Part shown: positions 44,779-55,700 of the stretch, in pieces
How the letters are laid out: each line of letters opens with the position of its first letter
How positions within the stretch are numbered: the stretch's first letter is position 1
Assembly (NCBI RefSeq): GCF_009938225.1
Contig: NZ_AP019658.1
Span: forward strand, 682,001-746,000
Origin: Vibrio ponticus
GTDB lineage: Bacteria; Pseudomonadota; Gammaproteobacteria; Enterobacterales; Vibrionaceae
Direction: 5' to 3'
DNA length: 64,000 bases
Program-made: the position numbers and the translations under genes
The notes under the pieces: generated by a model
What the model was told of the DNA's origin: nothing
Database searches by the model: none
What the model saw: the letters and a program-made list of their open reading frames with translations, nothing else

Positions 44779-46197
44779 ATGGGAATAGCACAATATCCGC
44801 AATGTATTGCGAAACCGATTAATAGTGAAAATTTAGTTGGTGAAAAACTCGATGATGATCCTCAGTTTGATTTTATTGAAGATGAAATGATGAAAGTCGG
44901 TTCTTTATCTCACTCTACAGTTGAGTGGGATAAAGTGGAGCAAACCACGGTGAAACTGCTAAGTACTCAGAGTAAAGATATTCGATTACTTGCTTATTTA
45001 TTACAGTGTTTACATGCTCAGCCGACACCGCTTAAAGTCATAACCTCGTTTCAAATAATGAAGGAGTTTTTGTCGCTATATTGGCTAGAGAGTTACCCGA
45101 TCCCGGGGCAAAAAGGTAAAAAACTGCGCAGTAAACTGTTTGAGCAAATGGCCCAACGTTTTCAAATGTTGACAGAAAAGTATGATTTCAGTCGTCTTGA
45201 TGATGCTCAATGTAAGGCTCTGCTTCGGGGCGTGGAAGAGTGGTATCAAGCAACGGTGGAGCAGAGCATTGACAGTGATGCTGTTGACTCGGTCACTAGA
45301 CGTATTCGGCTAGAAATATCATCGATTCAAGAAAGAGCTAAGTTGACACAAGCTCAAACACCATCAAATCCTGTTGTACCAGTTGCGAGCTCTAATGAAG
45401 TGACACAAGAGCCGAATATTATCGTCGATCACTCAAGTGATAAGGCCTCTAAGCAAACGCTGCTTAAGGTAGCGGATTTTATCGGTGAGCACCAAAGTGG
45501 TATGGCACTTTCTATTAGACTGCGCCGTTTCGCAGTATGGGAATCAATCAACTCACTACCTGATCATAAACCTGATGGCGAAACCATGTTACGCGGGATG
45601 CAAAGCGATAGGGTAAAAGACTATCAGGATCAAATGCGAGAGCCAGATCATACGTTATGGCGCAAGGTGGAGCAGAGTTTAACCCTAGCACCTTTTTGGT
45701 TTGACGGGCAGCTAATGAGTTACAACATTGCCAGTCATCTAGGGGAGTCTCAAGCTTGTATCGCGATTGTTGAACAAACCGAATCATTTTTGCAACGCAT
45801 GCCTTCTTTGCTAAATCTTAAGTTTAAAGGCGGTACGCCTTTTGTATCAGAGCAGGTTCAACAGTGGTTAGAAGATGTTTCTCCCACTCGCTCATCGACT
45901 AGCAGTGCTGTCGGTGAGGGCTGGGATGAAATACGTAAAGAGGCACTGCAAATTGCAGAAGAAAACAGTTTAGAAACAGCATTAACGATGCTCAATCAAG
46001 GTTTAACTTCTGCCAAAGAAACCAGAGACCAGTTTTATTGGCGCCTACTCACCGCTGATATTTTACGTACTCATGACCTGGGTGCCATGGCGGAGCAACA
46101 TTATCAGATACTAAACCAGCAAGTTAGTGCTTTGTCGGTTCCTGAGTGGGAGCCAAGCTTAGTAGAACAAATTAGAAAATACACGACGTCAGAGTAA
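44779..46197 (+). CDS. tssA: T6SS TssA-family protein (VasJ)
   Basis: A 472-residue TssA protein. Seen: the N-terminal ImpA-like domain with PINSENLVGEKLDDDPQFDF, then STQSKDIRLLAYLLQCLHA and WLESYPIPG, a variable linker (about 180-240), a central helical domain (LLKVADFIGEHQSGMALSIR) and a C-terminal part with ALQIAEENSLETALTMLNQG. Known: TssA rings organise sheath/tube polymerisation or cap its distal end. This class, ending in a VasJ-type C-terminal domain, sits directly before tssM as in V. cholerae. AGGA precedes the start. Confidence 0.93.
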   Translation: MGIAQYPQCIAKPINSENLVGEKLDDDPQFDFIEDEMMKVGSLSHSTVEWDKVEQTTVKLLSTQSKDIRLLAYLLQCLHAQPTPLKVITSFQIMKEFLSLYWLESYPIPGQKGKKLRSKLFEQMAQRFQMLTEKYDFSRLDDAQCKALLRGVEEWYQATVEQSIDSDAVDSVTRRIRLEISSIQERAKLTQAQTPSNPVVPVASSNEVTQEPNIIVDHSSDKASKQTLLKVADFIGEHQSGMALSIRLRRFAVWESINSLPDHKPDGETMLRGMQSDRVKDYQDQMREPDHTLWRKVEQSLTLAPFWFDGQLMSYNIASHLGESQACIAIVEQTESFLQRMPSLLNLKFKGGTPFVSEQVQQWLEDVSPTRSSTSSAVGEGWDEIRKEALQIAEENSLETALTMLNQGLTSAKETRDQFYWRLLTADILRTHDLGAMAEQHYQILNQQVSALSVPEWEPSLVEQIRKYTTSE

Positions 46198-46212
46198 ACA
46201 AGGACACGACAC

Positions 46213-49200
46213 ATGTGGAACTATATTTTTAGGGCAGCGAGAGCGCTAAAGCCAGGATTTGCAGCGGCAGCGCCGATATTGCTATTCACCGCATTTATTT
46301 TAATCAATATTGCGATTTGGTGGGCGGGTCCTTGGCTGGAGATGAGAGGAGGTTACCCTCTTGAGACAGTATCCGCTCGGGCGATTGCTTGTGGACTGTT
46401 TACATTCGGCAGTTTGACTGTTTGGGGTGTCATTCAATGGCATCGACTCCAAGGTTTTAAAAGCCAACAAGTGCGGGAAGAACAATTAAGAGATGATCCG
46501 ATAAAGATTCTTGAAGAACGTCAAGAGAATGAACTCAATCATGTTATGACCAACATGAAGGAGAGCTTAGGATCATCAAACTACCTATATTCACTGCCTT
46601 GGTACTTGGTACTCGGACTTGAAAACGCGGGCAAGACCAGTTTGATCAACCGTTCTGGACAAAGCTTTACTTTTTCGACCGTAATGCGAGCTTCGGGACA
46701 GAAAAGTGGCAACCCTTATTCTTTTGACTGGTGGGTCGGGGAAGATTCCGTGCTCATTGATCCGGATGGCGAGTTGCTAACCCAAGGAACACGCAGTACT
46801 GCTAATAATGGTGAAATGGAAAGGCGGCTTTGGCTTCATTTCGTCAAGTGGTTAGGACGTACGCGCAGTCGACGTCCATTAAACGGCATTGTGCTGGCCT
46901 TGGACATTTCACATCTCGCTACCGCGACAACATCAGAAAGAAAAGCGTATGCTCACCTGCTAAGAGCACGTTTAAAAGAATTAACAGATACTTTATCTAC
47001 AAGGGTTCCGGTCTATATCACACTGACTAAGCTTGACCTTTTATACGGCTTTGAACCTTTTTTTAAGCACTACTCTAAAAGCGAACGTGAAGAAGTACTT
47101 GGTTTTACTTTCTCATTGGAATCCGTCAAGAACCCAGACTTTTGGCTCGAAGAATTGATGGTAGAGTATAGTGAGTTTGTAGAACGAATTAATCGACTTT
47201 TGCCGCATGCAACATCTACGTCGATGAGTTTAGAAGAGCGAAATGCAATTTATAGCTTTACTCGCCAGATGGCGGGGATTAAAGATATCTTGAATCAGTT
47301 TTTCCAAGAGTCCTTGGCGAGCGATAAATACTCGATCGCGACGTTAGTTCGTGGAGTCTATTTTACTTCTGTCTACCAACAAGGTGTCCCAACTAACGCG
47401 TTTGATGACGCCGCATCGCGCAGATATGGGTTATCCCATGCGATTAATACCGCACAGAGAGCCAAAAATTCAACGGTATATTTTACCGAACAGTTATTTG
47501 CGAAAATAATTTATCCAGAAGCGGGAATTGCGACAGACAATAGTCGAGTGGCTAAAAGTTCGAGACGAGTGATGGGACTTACACTGTTGGTATGCAGTAT
47601 TGCCACCGCTCTGATTGTTGGAACTTGGCACAAAAATTACCTTAAAAATGTCGAGCGTGCTGATAACGTATTAACTAAAGTCAACCAGTACAAGACTCAA
47701 GTCGATAATCAGCCGAATATCACTTCACAGCGACAAGCGCTCAATCAGCTCAATCAGATCCGAGAAGCGATGCTAGAATTCGGCTATTTCCGTGACAAAG
47801 CGAAGTATGTGACTGATTTTGGTCTTTATCAAGGACACACCATCGGGCCTAAGGTCGAAGAAACATACTTAGGTCTTTTGAAATCACAATTTCTTCCGTT
47901 GTTAATGGCGGACCTAGTGAATGAGCTTAATCTGGCGAAGAGTGATGAAGAAAAGCTCGCTGTACTGCGAATCTACCGCATGTTGGTAGATAGGAGTGGG
48001 CGTCATGAGAGTTATATTTACGACTATTTCTCTAAGCGTTGGCAGAGATCTTTTGCTGGTCAAAAAACCGTACAAGATGAGTTGTATACACATCTTAAAT
48101 ATGCGTTAAGTCATACTGATCTTCATGGTGAGAGATTGCGCGGAGACCAAGTCGCGGACGTTACTTTGAGTCCGTATGATAGCACGATTAGACAAGCTCA
48201 ATATCAACTCAGTATTATGCCTGTTGCACAGCGCGTGTATCGAAACTTAAAGCTTAATTCTCAAAGCTTGCTAGGACCTTCGGCCAGTTTACGTAGTTTA
48301 GTTGGTCCTGTTTTTGATGTGGTTTTCGAAGAAAATCAGATCAATAGTGATAGTCTGTATATACCACAAATGCTGACAAAACGTGGGTTTGAAGAGTTTT
48401 TGATTCCGCAATCAGAGTCGGTGTCGGAATTAGCACTAATTGATACTTGGGTTCTCGGTCTATCAAAAACAGCACAGTTCAGCGAGGCAGATAAAAAAGC
48501 GCTGCGTGATGAAATTCGTCAATTATATATCACTGATTATACCCAAACTTGGCGTGCGGCGATAAATAGCCTTGATGTGAAATACTTTAACGATATTAGT
48601 GAAGCCGTTGCCGTGTTGGATAATATCACTAGCAATACGGAGCCAATGCAACGCTTGCTGCGTACTTTAGATACCAACACCCATTTGTTTGCTAATCTGC
48701 CCAATGATAGTGAGGCGCAAAAGGCTTTATTGAAAAGTTCCAAGTATCAGGTGGCATCTCAGATTGAGGCTCCGTTTTCTGATTTAAACAATATGTTGCA
48801 GTCGGTAGGGGGTAAACCAGCCTACATACAGGAAGTGCTCACCACTGTTGATGAACTCAAAAACTACATGACGGCAATTAAAACTTCCCCGGATGTCGGA
48901 ATGGCCGCCCTAAATGCCACAAAAGCGAGAACAAAACTCATCAATGCCGATCCAATATACACATTGAACCGCATTTCTTCAGGACTGCCAGCTCCTTTGG
49001 ACCGTATGTTTGCTAAGCTCGCTAATGAAAGTTGGTACGTGGTGAAGCAAGAGGCATTGGAGCAGTTGGAAATACGCTGGGCTCAAGATGTTTATCGACC
49101 ATTTCAAACAAAACTCGCTGGACGTTACCCGTTTAATCAGGAATCCCGTAAAGATGTATCACTAAAGGATTTTGAAAGTTTTTTTGCTCCTAATGGACGA

Positions 49201-49758
49201 TTAGACCGATTTTATAATGATCAGTTGAAACTGTTTGTTGAAGAAAAAATTCCAAGTTCTGAGGGTGAAGCGCAGCAGCCATTGATACGTCCTGCGATAC
49301 TCGCTCAAATTCGACAAGCTAAGAAAATTCGTGAAGCATTCTTTAATCGAAAAGGTGTGCTGGATGTTAGTTTCTCTGTTGAACCACTCAGCCTAACGAG
49401 TAATAAACGCCGTAGTTTACTTAACATTGACGGTCAGTTTTTGGCATACAGTCATGGACCAAGAGAGACAGTGGAGCTTATTTGGCCTAATACGCTAAGG
49501 GACTCAGCGGTGTCAAAAGTGACGCTCATTCCGACTAAGAATAACCGTTCACCGCGAAGTGTCCAACTTCAAGGACCATGGGCATTTTTCCGTTTACTTG
49601 ATCAAGCCGCTGTGACTGGAGCCAGTCCTACATCGGTTGACTACAAGTTTAAAGTTGCCGGTGGTGAGATGATTTACCGAATTAACTCTGAAGCAGATGC
49701 AAACCCATTTACCGAGCGATTATTTAAGTCGTTTAGATTATCAAGAGCCCTTTACTGA
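46213..49758 (+). CDS. tssM: T6SS inner-membrane core protein TssM (IcmF/VasK)
   Basis: An 1181-residue IcmF-family protein of normal length. Seen: two N-terminal membrane helices (about 17-37 and 50-70), a cytoplasmic NTPase-like domain with an intact Walker A (GLENAGKTS near residue 135) and DPDGELL, a third membrane helix near 455-475, and a large periplasmic part with the C-terminal TssJ-binding beta domain (GPWAFFRLLDQAAV ... FKSFRLSRALY). AAGGA before ATG. Known: ten copies form the envelope-spanning channel with TssL and TssJ. Last structural gene of the run; a hairpin follows. Confidence 0.96.
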   Translation: MWNYIFRAARALKPGFAAAAPILLFTAFILINIAIWWAGPWLEMRGGYPLETVSARAIACGLFTFGSLTVWGVIQWHRLQGFKSQQVREEQLRDDPIKILEERQENELNHVMTNMKESLGSSNYLYSLPWYLVLGLENAGKTSLINRSGQSFTFSTVMRASGQKSGNPYSFDWWVGEDSVLIDPDGELLTQGTRSTANNGEMERRLWLHFVKWLGRTRSRRPLNGIVLALDISHLATATTSERKAYAHLLRARLKELTDTLSTRVPVYITLTKLDLLYGFEPFFKHYSKSEREEVLGFTFSLESVKNPDFWLEELMVEYSEFVERINRLLPHATSTSMSLEERNAIYSFTRQMAGIKDILNQFFQESLASDKYSIATLVRGVYFTSVYQQGVPTNAFDDAASRRYGLSHAINTAQRAKNSTVYFTEQLFAKIIYPEAGIATDNSRVAKSSRRVMGLTLLVCSIATALIVGTWHKNYLKNVERADNVLTKVNQYKTQVDNQPNITSQRQALNQLNQIREAMLEFGYFRDKAKYVTDFGLYQGHTIGPKVEETYLGLLKSQFLPLLMADLVNELNLAKSDEEKLAVLRIYRMLVDRSGRHESYIYDYFSKRWQRSFAGQKTVQDELYTHLKYALSHTDLHGERLRGDQVADVTLSPYDSTIRQAQYQLSIMPVAQRVYRNLKLNSQSLLGPSASLRSLVGPVFDVVFEENQINSDSLYIPQMLTKRGFEEFLIPQSESVSELALIDTWVLGLSKTAQFSEADKKALRDEIRQLYITDYTQTWRAAINSLDVKYFNDISEAVAVLDNITSNTEPMQRLLRTLDTNTHLFANLPNDSEAQKALLKSSKYQVASQIEAPFSDLNNMLQSVGGKPAYIQEVLTTVDELKNYMTAIKTSPDVGMAALNATKARTKLINADPIYTLNRISSGLPAPLDRMFAKLANESWYVVKQEALEQLEIRWAQDVYRPFQTKLAGRYPFNQESRKDVSLKDFESFFAPNGRLDRFYNDQLKLFVEEKIPSSEGEAQQPLIRPAILAQIRQAKKIREAFFNRKGVLDVSFSVEPLSLTSNKRRSLLNIDGQFLAYSHGPRETVELIWPNTLRDSAVSKVTLIPTKNNRSPRSVQLQGPWAFFRLLDQAAVTGASPTSVDYKFKVAGGEMIYRINSEADANPFTERLFKSFRLSRALY

Positions 49759-49765
49759 TGGTTGA

Positions 49766-49791
49766 CCAGAGTGTGTTGCTGGACACTCTGG
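49766..49791 (+). terminator. Hairpin between tssM and vgrG
   Basis: Perfect 9-bp stem CCAGAGTGT / ACACTCTGG with an 8-base loop, 7 bases after the tssM stop. No U-run follows. It may be an attenuator or processing site that separates expression of the structural operon from the vgrG-effector module. Confidence 0.45.
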
Positions 49792-49875
49792 CTACCAATT
49801 ATTGGTTAGGGATTGAATCAATAAACGACTAGCAAAACGGTTTGAAGACGAAAAGAATTGAAAAAGGCACATTGG

Positions 49876-51963
49876 ATGGCAAAGCTAACATTTACTCTTA
49901 GTGTAGAAGGGTTACCGGAGGAAACGTTCGTCGTTACTGGTTACACTGGTAAAGAATGTTTATCTCAATCTGATTGGGGAAACGGCGAACCCTATTTTGG
50001 CTTTCGTTATAACATTGAACTCGGTAGTAGACAGTCAAGCATCACAGCCGAGCAGGTGGTGGATAAAGCGGCCCACTTGATCATCTATGTTAATGGTCAA
50101 GCGGTTCAACATGTACACGGCATAGTGAGGCAATTTGCTCAAGGCGAAATCGGTCATCACCACACCCTTTATTCGCTAGTGTTAGTTCCCGCATTGGAGC
50201 GATTATCGCTGAGGCAAAATAGCCGTACATTCCAGCACAAAACTGTTCCTGAGATGATGACTTTGCTATTGCAAGAGATGGGCATTGAGGATTTCAGTTT
50301 TGCCTTAAAGGGGGCGTCAGTACCGCGTGAGTTTTGTGTGCAGTATCGAGAAACCGATCTCGACTTTATTCAGCGTTTAGCTGCCGAAGAAGGGATTAGC
50401 TATTTTATCGAACAAACGGACGCGAAACATACGGTAATTTTTTCCGATGATAGTGCGTTGATAGTAAAATATCCTCAACCTATCACTCATAACAGCATGG
50501 CAAGTGGTGCGATTGATGAGCCTTATGTCTCTCAGTTTTCGATTGCCCATAAAACTGAGCCTAGTCATTTAGAACTAAAAGATTACAGTTTTAAAAAACC
50601 AAGTTATGGCTTTGCTCAAGCGCAAACTGGTGCCGATCTTAGTTTTCAGCATAGCCAATATGAACACTATGATTTTCCTGGGCGATATAAAGAAGAGGGT
50701 TCAGGTCAAGCCTTTAGCCAGTACCGGTTGGAATACCTCAGACGTGATTCTCATGTTGCTGTTGGTAAAAGTAACCATCCTGCTTTACAGGCAGGAATTA
50801 AATTCGACCTCATTGAAAATCTTGAAGCCGCTGCGAACCGTGATTGGTTAGTGGTTGAAGTGACGCATCGTGGTACACAGCCTCAAGCTTTAGAAGAGGA
50901 AGGCGGCAGTGGCGCAACTACCTACAGCAATCAGTTTAAGGTGATCCCAGCGAATAAGAGTTGGCGTCCGCAGCCACAACCTAAGCCACAGGTTGATGGA
51001 CCGATGGTTGCTATCGTTGTTGGACCTGAAGGCGAGGAGATTTATTGTGATGAACATGGACGAGTGAAAGTACATTTCCCTTGGGATCGCTACTCACCAG
51101 GCAATGAACAAAGCTCATGTTGGATACGTGTATCGCAAGGCTGGGCTGGCTCTCAGTATGGCTTTATGGCTATTCCACGCATTGGTCATGAGGTGATTGT
51201 GTCATTTTTGCATGGCGACCCTGATCAACCGATCATTACGGGTCGGACTTACCATGCGACCAACGCGCCACCTTATACGTTACCCGATCATAAAACCAAG
51301 ACGGTGCTGCGTAGTGAAACGCATCAAGGTGAGGGCTTCAATGAACTGAGTTTTGAAGACCAAGTGGATACTGAAAAAGTGTATCTTCATGCGCAAAAAG
51401 ACTTTGCTGCTGATGTGCTCAATGACCATAGCACTCACATCAAACATGATAAGCACTTAGTCGTCGAAAACGATTGCTTTACACAGGTGGATAATAACCA
51501 GCACTTGGTGGTAACTGGCGAAAGCTGCGCCCAAATTAAAGCCGATAAAACGGAAGTGATTGACGGTAGCGCACACCAAAAAATCGGAAAGCTTTATGCT
51601 CTGCAATCGGGTAATGAAGTGCATATTAAGAGTGGCGCTAAGGTAGTGATTGAGGCAGGTAGCGAACAAACCTTTAAAGTCGGAGGTAATTTCATTCGAG
51701 TTGACGCTGGGGGTATTCACGTTGTCGGCTCAATGATCAACCTCAATTCCGGAGGCAGTGCAGGTAGTGGTAGCGGGTTTGGTGGGAAAATGGCGGCATT
51801 GCCTAATGGCGTTGAATCACCTCCACTACCATTGTCAGTAACTCCAAATTTTGCGGAAGCGATCATGCGTTCAGTTCAGGTAGGGGCGTACATAGTGCCT
51901 ATTTGCGGTCAACAAGATGACGGTACCTGCACATTAGGAGATGAGTGTCGATGCAAAAAATAA
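49876..51963 (+). CDS. vgrG: T6SS spike protein VgrG with Cys-rich tail
   Basis: A 695-residue VgrG. ATG at 49876 is preferred (AAAGG 8 bases upstream, family start MAKLTFTLSVEG); a TTG at 49858 is less likely. Seen: gp27-like part with QYRETDLDFIQRLAAEEGIS, gp5 OB-fold with GRVKVHFPWDR and CWIRVSQGWAGSQYGFMAIP, RIGHEVIVSFLHGDPDQPII, then repeated beta-helix segments (HIKHDKHLVVENDC and following). After the spike only about 60 residues remain, ending in a Cys-rich tail (CGQQDDGTCTLGDECRCKK), so it carries no large toxic domain itself. The DUF4123 gene downstream overlaps its end, so it probably delivers the cargo encoded there. Confidence 0.95.
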   Translation: MAKLTFTLSVEGLPEETFVVTGYTGKECLSQSDWGNGEPYFGFRYNIELGSRQSSITAEQVVDKAAHLIIYVNGQAVQHVHGIVRQFAQGEIGHHHTLYSLVLVPALERLSLRQNSRTFQHKTVPEMMTLLLQEMGIEDFSFALKGASVPREFCVQYRETDLDFIQRLAAEEGISYFIEQTDAKHTVIFSDDSALIVKYPQPITHNSMASGAIDEPYVSQFSIAHKTEPSHLELKDYSFKKPSYGFAQAQTGADLSFQHSQYEHYDFPGRYKEEGSGQAFSQYRLEYLRRDSHVAVGKSNHPALQAGIKFDLIENLEAAANRDWLVVEVTHRGTQPQALEEEGGSGATTYSNQFKVIPANKSWRPQPQPKPQVDGPMVAIVVGPEGEEIYCDEHGRVKVHFPWDRYSPGNEQSSCWIRVSQGWAGSQYGFMAIPRIGHEVIVSFLHGDPDQPIITGRTYHATNAPPYTLPDHKTKTVLRSETHQGEGFNELSFEDQVDTEKVYLHAQKDFAADVLNDHSTHIKHDKHLVVENDCFTQVDNNQHLVVTGESCAQIKADKTEVIDGSAHQKIGKLYALQSGNEVHIKSGAKVVIEAGSEQTFKVGGNFIRVDAGGIHVVGSMINLNSGGSAGSGSGFGGKMAALPNGVESPPLPLSVTPNFAEAIMRSVQVGAYIVPICGQQDDGTCTLGDECRCKK

Positions 51964-52757
51964 ACACGGAGCAGCTATTGTGCACGGCAAGTCGTGGGCG
52001 AACGCTATTCTTGCTATTGGATATTAACCAATATAGTGAGCCTCTAAAATGGTTCAAACAGCTTGAAGGGTTAGAAGTGCGACATTTGTTTGTGGATACA
52101 GTTTTCAGACAGTTAATAATGCAAAGTCCTAAACTCGTCCAACTGAACCGAAATTGCGCTGATCTGATAAACGATGTATTTCGCAGGCATACAGGGTGTA
52201 TTGTTGCAAGCAACCTTTCTATTGATGAGCTAAACCATGCGCTCGGAAAGATGTTAATTGCAGAGCACGAAACCCAAGGTAAGGTTTATTTTCGGTTTTT
52301 CTCGCCAGCAGTAGCCAGAGCGATAGTAGGGCTAGAAGAAGGGGGGCATTGTTGGTCTCACTGTTCTCATTTGTATTTACCGGGATATAGAACTGAGCAG
52401 TGGAGTGAATTTGAACTTAACGAAAACGTTGAGGATAAAACTTTTTTTGTAAGCCAACAGAGTGAACTAGAAATTAAGGCTGAACATTTCACCTATCATT
52501 TAGCGAAAATGGAATCATGGCTTGATAAACCGATTGAGACGGTACAGCAAGCAATGAACTCTCTAGCTCGATTATGCTTGTTGGATGCGCTCACATCGAG
52601 AGAGTTAATTCAGTGGTCAGAGTTAATCGCAAATCGCCCTGAATTACTTAACCATAAATCTTGGTCTTCCCTAATACGCCAACCGATACCCAAGCAGGAC
52701 AAACTAAATGCGGCAGTAGCGTTGAATAATACCGAAAGAGAGTTAACACATGTCTGA
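51945..52757 (+). CDS. DUF4123 T6SS adaptor/chaperone (TEC/Tap type)
   Basis: A 270-residue DUF4123 protein. GTG start at 51945 (AGGAG 4 bases upstream) or ATG at 51951 (10 bases) are both possible. Seen: the N-terminal LFLLLDINQYSEPLKWFKQL and later GCIVASNLSIDELNHALGKM and KVYFRFFSPAVARAIV, matching the DUF4123 order. Known: DUF4123 proteins load a specific effector onto its cognate VgrG and are encoded between vgrG and the effector; they are not secreted themselves. The gene overlaps vgrG by 19 bases and the next gene by 8 bases, so all three are coupled. This marks the next gene as likely effector. Confidence 0.88.
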   Translation: MSMQKINTEQLLCTASRGRTLFLLLDINQYSEPLKWFKQLEGLEVRHLFVDTVFRQLIMQSPKLVQLNRNCADLINDVFRRHTGCIVASNLSIDELNHALGKMLIAEHETQGKVYFRFFSPAVARAIVGLEEGGHCWSHCSHLYLPGYRTEQWSEFELNENVEDKTFFVSQQSELEIKAEHFTYHLAKMESWLDKPIETVQQAMNSLARLCLLDALTSRELIQWSELIANRPELLNHKSWSSLIRQPIPKQDKLNAAVALNNTERELTHV

Positions 52758-55700
52758 GAATACTATTAGGTTACCTAACTGTGATGCAATGAAAGCGATC
52801 CCTGCAAACCCACTAAATTCGCAAGTACCTGTTGAAGTATGTCGACCATCGCAAGTTCCAAAAAAGTATAAAGATGTCGCCTATTTTATGGGCACCAAGA
52901 AGCTCTATCTACTATCGGAAGATGCATGTGGTTTTCTCGACGAGGCGGAAAAGGGTCTTGCCCAAGTAATTGAAAGTCATGGAAAAGATAATCTAATGGT
53001 TGCACTGGCTCAGGCTGGTGTGATTGATGGTTTGGCAGAAGTTAACCCAGCGAGTTTTCTCTTTGGTGAAGATAGAGATGAATATGAGCGAGTTAAAGCG
53101 TGGTTAGACAACATAGAGACTCATTACCTAGAGTTCCGTGAAAAGAACCTCCATGATACTTACGCAAATCGTATTAAATGGGCAAAAATCAAGCTTCCCT
53201 ATGAGACTACCCATCGAGATTTAGTCGACAAGGGGCGTAACGCAGCGGTTGGCGCTGGGTACTTGTGGGATAGCGGTCGGCTATATTCTCCGAGAGAAGC
53301 GAAGATCAAAAAGTATATTGCGCAATATAAAGAGGCCAAAAAAGCGTTCTATGACAATCGTGAAGTGACACCTCAGGAGCAAGTGGAAAAATTAAAGCAG
53401 CGCATAGATGTGATTAAGGCGCTCATTCAAACCACGTTTCGCGCTTATCACATTAAAGATGCAGCAGAATATCACCTACAGGATAAACAACAAGAATTAG
53501 CTGAAAAAGAGCCGCAACTAAATAAGCTGCTAGAATCTATCAAATACTTAGCGATAGCTGGTGTTGCTACACCAGAGTATGCTTTAGGTCAAATTGAGGG
53601 CGAAGATGGGCATGCATTATTGGCTGAATACCACCAATACTTGATTGATGCCGAAAAATTTAACCAACACTTACGCGATAGGTTAATGTCTTTGAGCCGC
53701 TCATCGGATCATTACTCCATCCCACCTCAAGATATTTTAAGTGAAGAATATGAGCAAATTAGGCAGCTTAGAAGGCAAGCCAAAAAACTTCACCAAAGTG
53801 CTCAGGTTGTAGTGCTTGAGATGGATAACCCTTGCTTTTTACTGTGGAATACCGGTGATTACAAAGCAAAACCGGATGACCGAGTGTATACCGCGAAGTT
53901 TCCGCTACGAGAGTATGTAAGAGGTGAGGAAAATCCAAAATTTAGTTTGGGCAAGTTTGCAGGGTTACGCTATTTCAGTTTGACATATCTCGGCGTGCCG
54001 AAAGACAGTGACAGCCACCTACAGCCCAATTGGAGCCCCCTCAAAGATCCTGATGAGGCTTTTTATGCTGCGATGCACCAATATGTCGATGTTATCCCAG
54101 TAGAAGATACTTGGTTTAGTGAAAATGGACTGCTTAATTATGACAATCTAAAAAAAGCCTTAGCGAACAGAGGGATTCATATAGAGTCATTGGGCGAAGA
54201 CTATAGCCAAGCACCTCAATGGCAAGAAACACTTGAGAACATACTTTATTCTGAGGAGCTTGAAAAACGGATTGAGCCTTTCGATAGCTCGCTACAAGCG
54301 CAGTTTTTCCGTTTTGCGGCTATGGAAGTGAGTGCAGCAGCTGAATACAGTGAAAAGACAGAGTTTGCGATTGATTTATTGCCCGGTGAAAATGGCAAGC
54401 GGGAAAGCCAAGGCGTTCAAGAACGTAAAATAGAACTAAAAGCTGAAGCGGTGCTGGCGAAAGGCGAAATAAACATTATTGAAATGGCAACGGGGCGTAA
54501 GTACCTTTATTACCCAGCAGCATCAGACCTTGAACCAGACTTAGAGATACCGATTCGTTATTTTGATAACAGCCAGCGACAAGAGACTAATTTCTGCTTT
54601 GGCGCGTTGCAAACTCGCATGGGAGTAAAGGCTTATGGGTTTGCTGGTGCTAATTTTTCGCTCGCTGGTGCTGTGACTAAAGATGGCGTTGGATTTAAGC
54701 TGCCGGAACTATACGAAACATCTGCTATTTCTGACAATGTAAATGTAGGTGCGGGAGACAATGCAAGTGAGGGTCAAGGGCTATTTCCAAGCTTTATTGA
54801 AATGAAAGCAGAAGCCCATCTTGGTGTTGAAATATCTTGCTATATCGATTGGCATTTACCAAGTGGCGACTATACGATTCCAGAATATGTGTTAGAGGAA
54901 CAGTCTGGCCCGGTCACGTTAGTAAAAATTGCAGGTAAAGCGGAAATCGCGAAAGAAATTCACGCACCTGTCTATTTAAGAGTGAAAGACAAAAAAGTAC
55001 GCATTGGTATTCAAGTTAATAATGGTGCAGTTAAGTTTACTGTCGAAGGTGATATTAACCCCGATGCTTTGAGCGCTTGGGTATGGCAATTTCAGCGTCT
55101 TCTACGCAAATGTAATTATCGTCGTATGGAAATTGTTGATAATGAAACATTTGAAATGATGAGTAAATTTAGCCGTTGCATGTTATACGCCCAAGTTGAA
55201 ATTGGTGTGTTCTTAGCAACTTGGAAAGACGCGCTCGACAACGTATTGAGCATCTTTGATACCGACCGAGCCGGCATGGTGGCTTATACCCTGTATACAG
55301 GGCAGGAAAAATATCTCATGGAATGGATTCGATATATGCCACCCGAAGGGCTAGGGCCTCTGATAGGGACTTTGTTGGAAGACCCGAAATCGACAAAGAT
55401 TGCAAAAGATCGTGGTACACCAATAGAGTACACGAGAGATGAAATATTAGCGATGCAGCAAATTGCTTTAGCTAAAATTTTCAAATGGTTGGCAACTGAC
55501 TTGGATAGGCGAACCATTGAGCGCTTGGTCGAAGAAGCTTTTGCTCGTACTACAAACCATCCATATTTAATATTCAAAGAATGGCGTTTACTGGAGTTTG
55601 TAAGGGTTAGGGACAAAATATCTGAGTTTTTGAATGTAAAATGTGATTTGGATATGTCCACCAACTTAGGTCGAGATTGGTCTGATTCATTGATGTACTT

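Noticed and set aside
55284..55664. Antisense frame of 126 codons in the effector gene
   Set aside because: No ribosome-binding site, and overlaps the conserved-looking C-terminal part of the effector.
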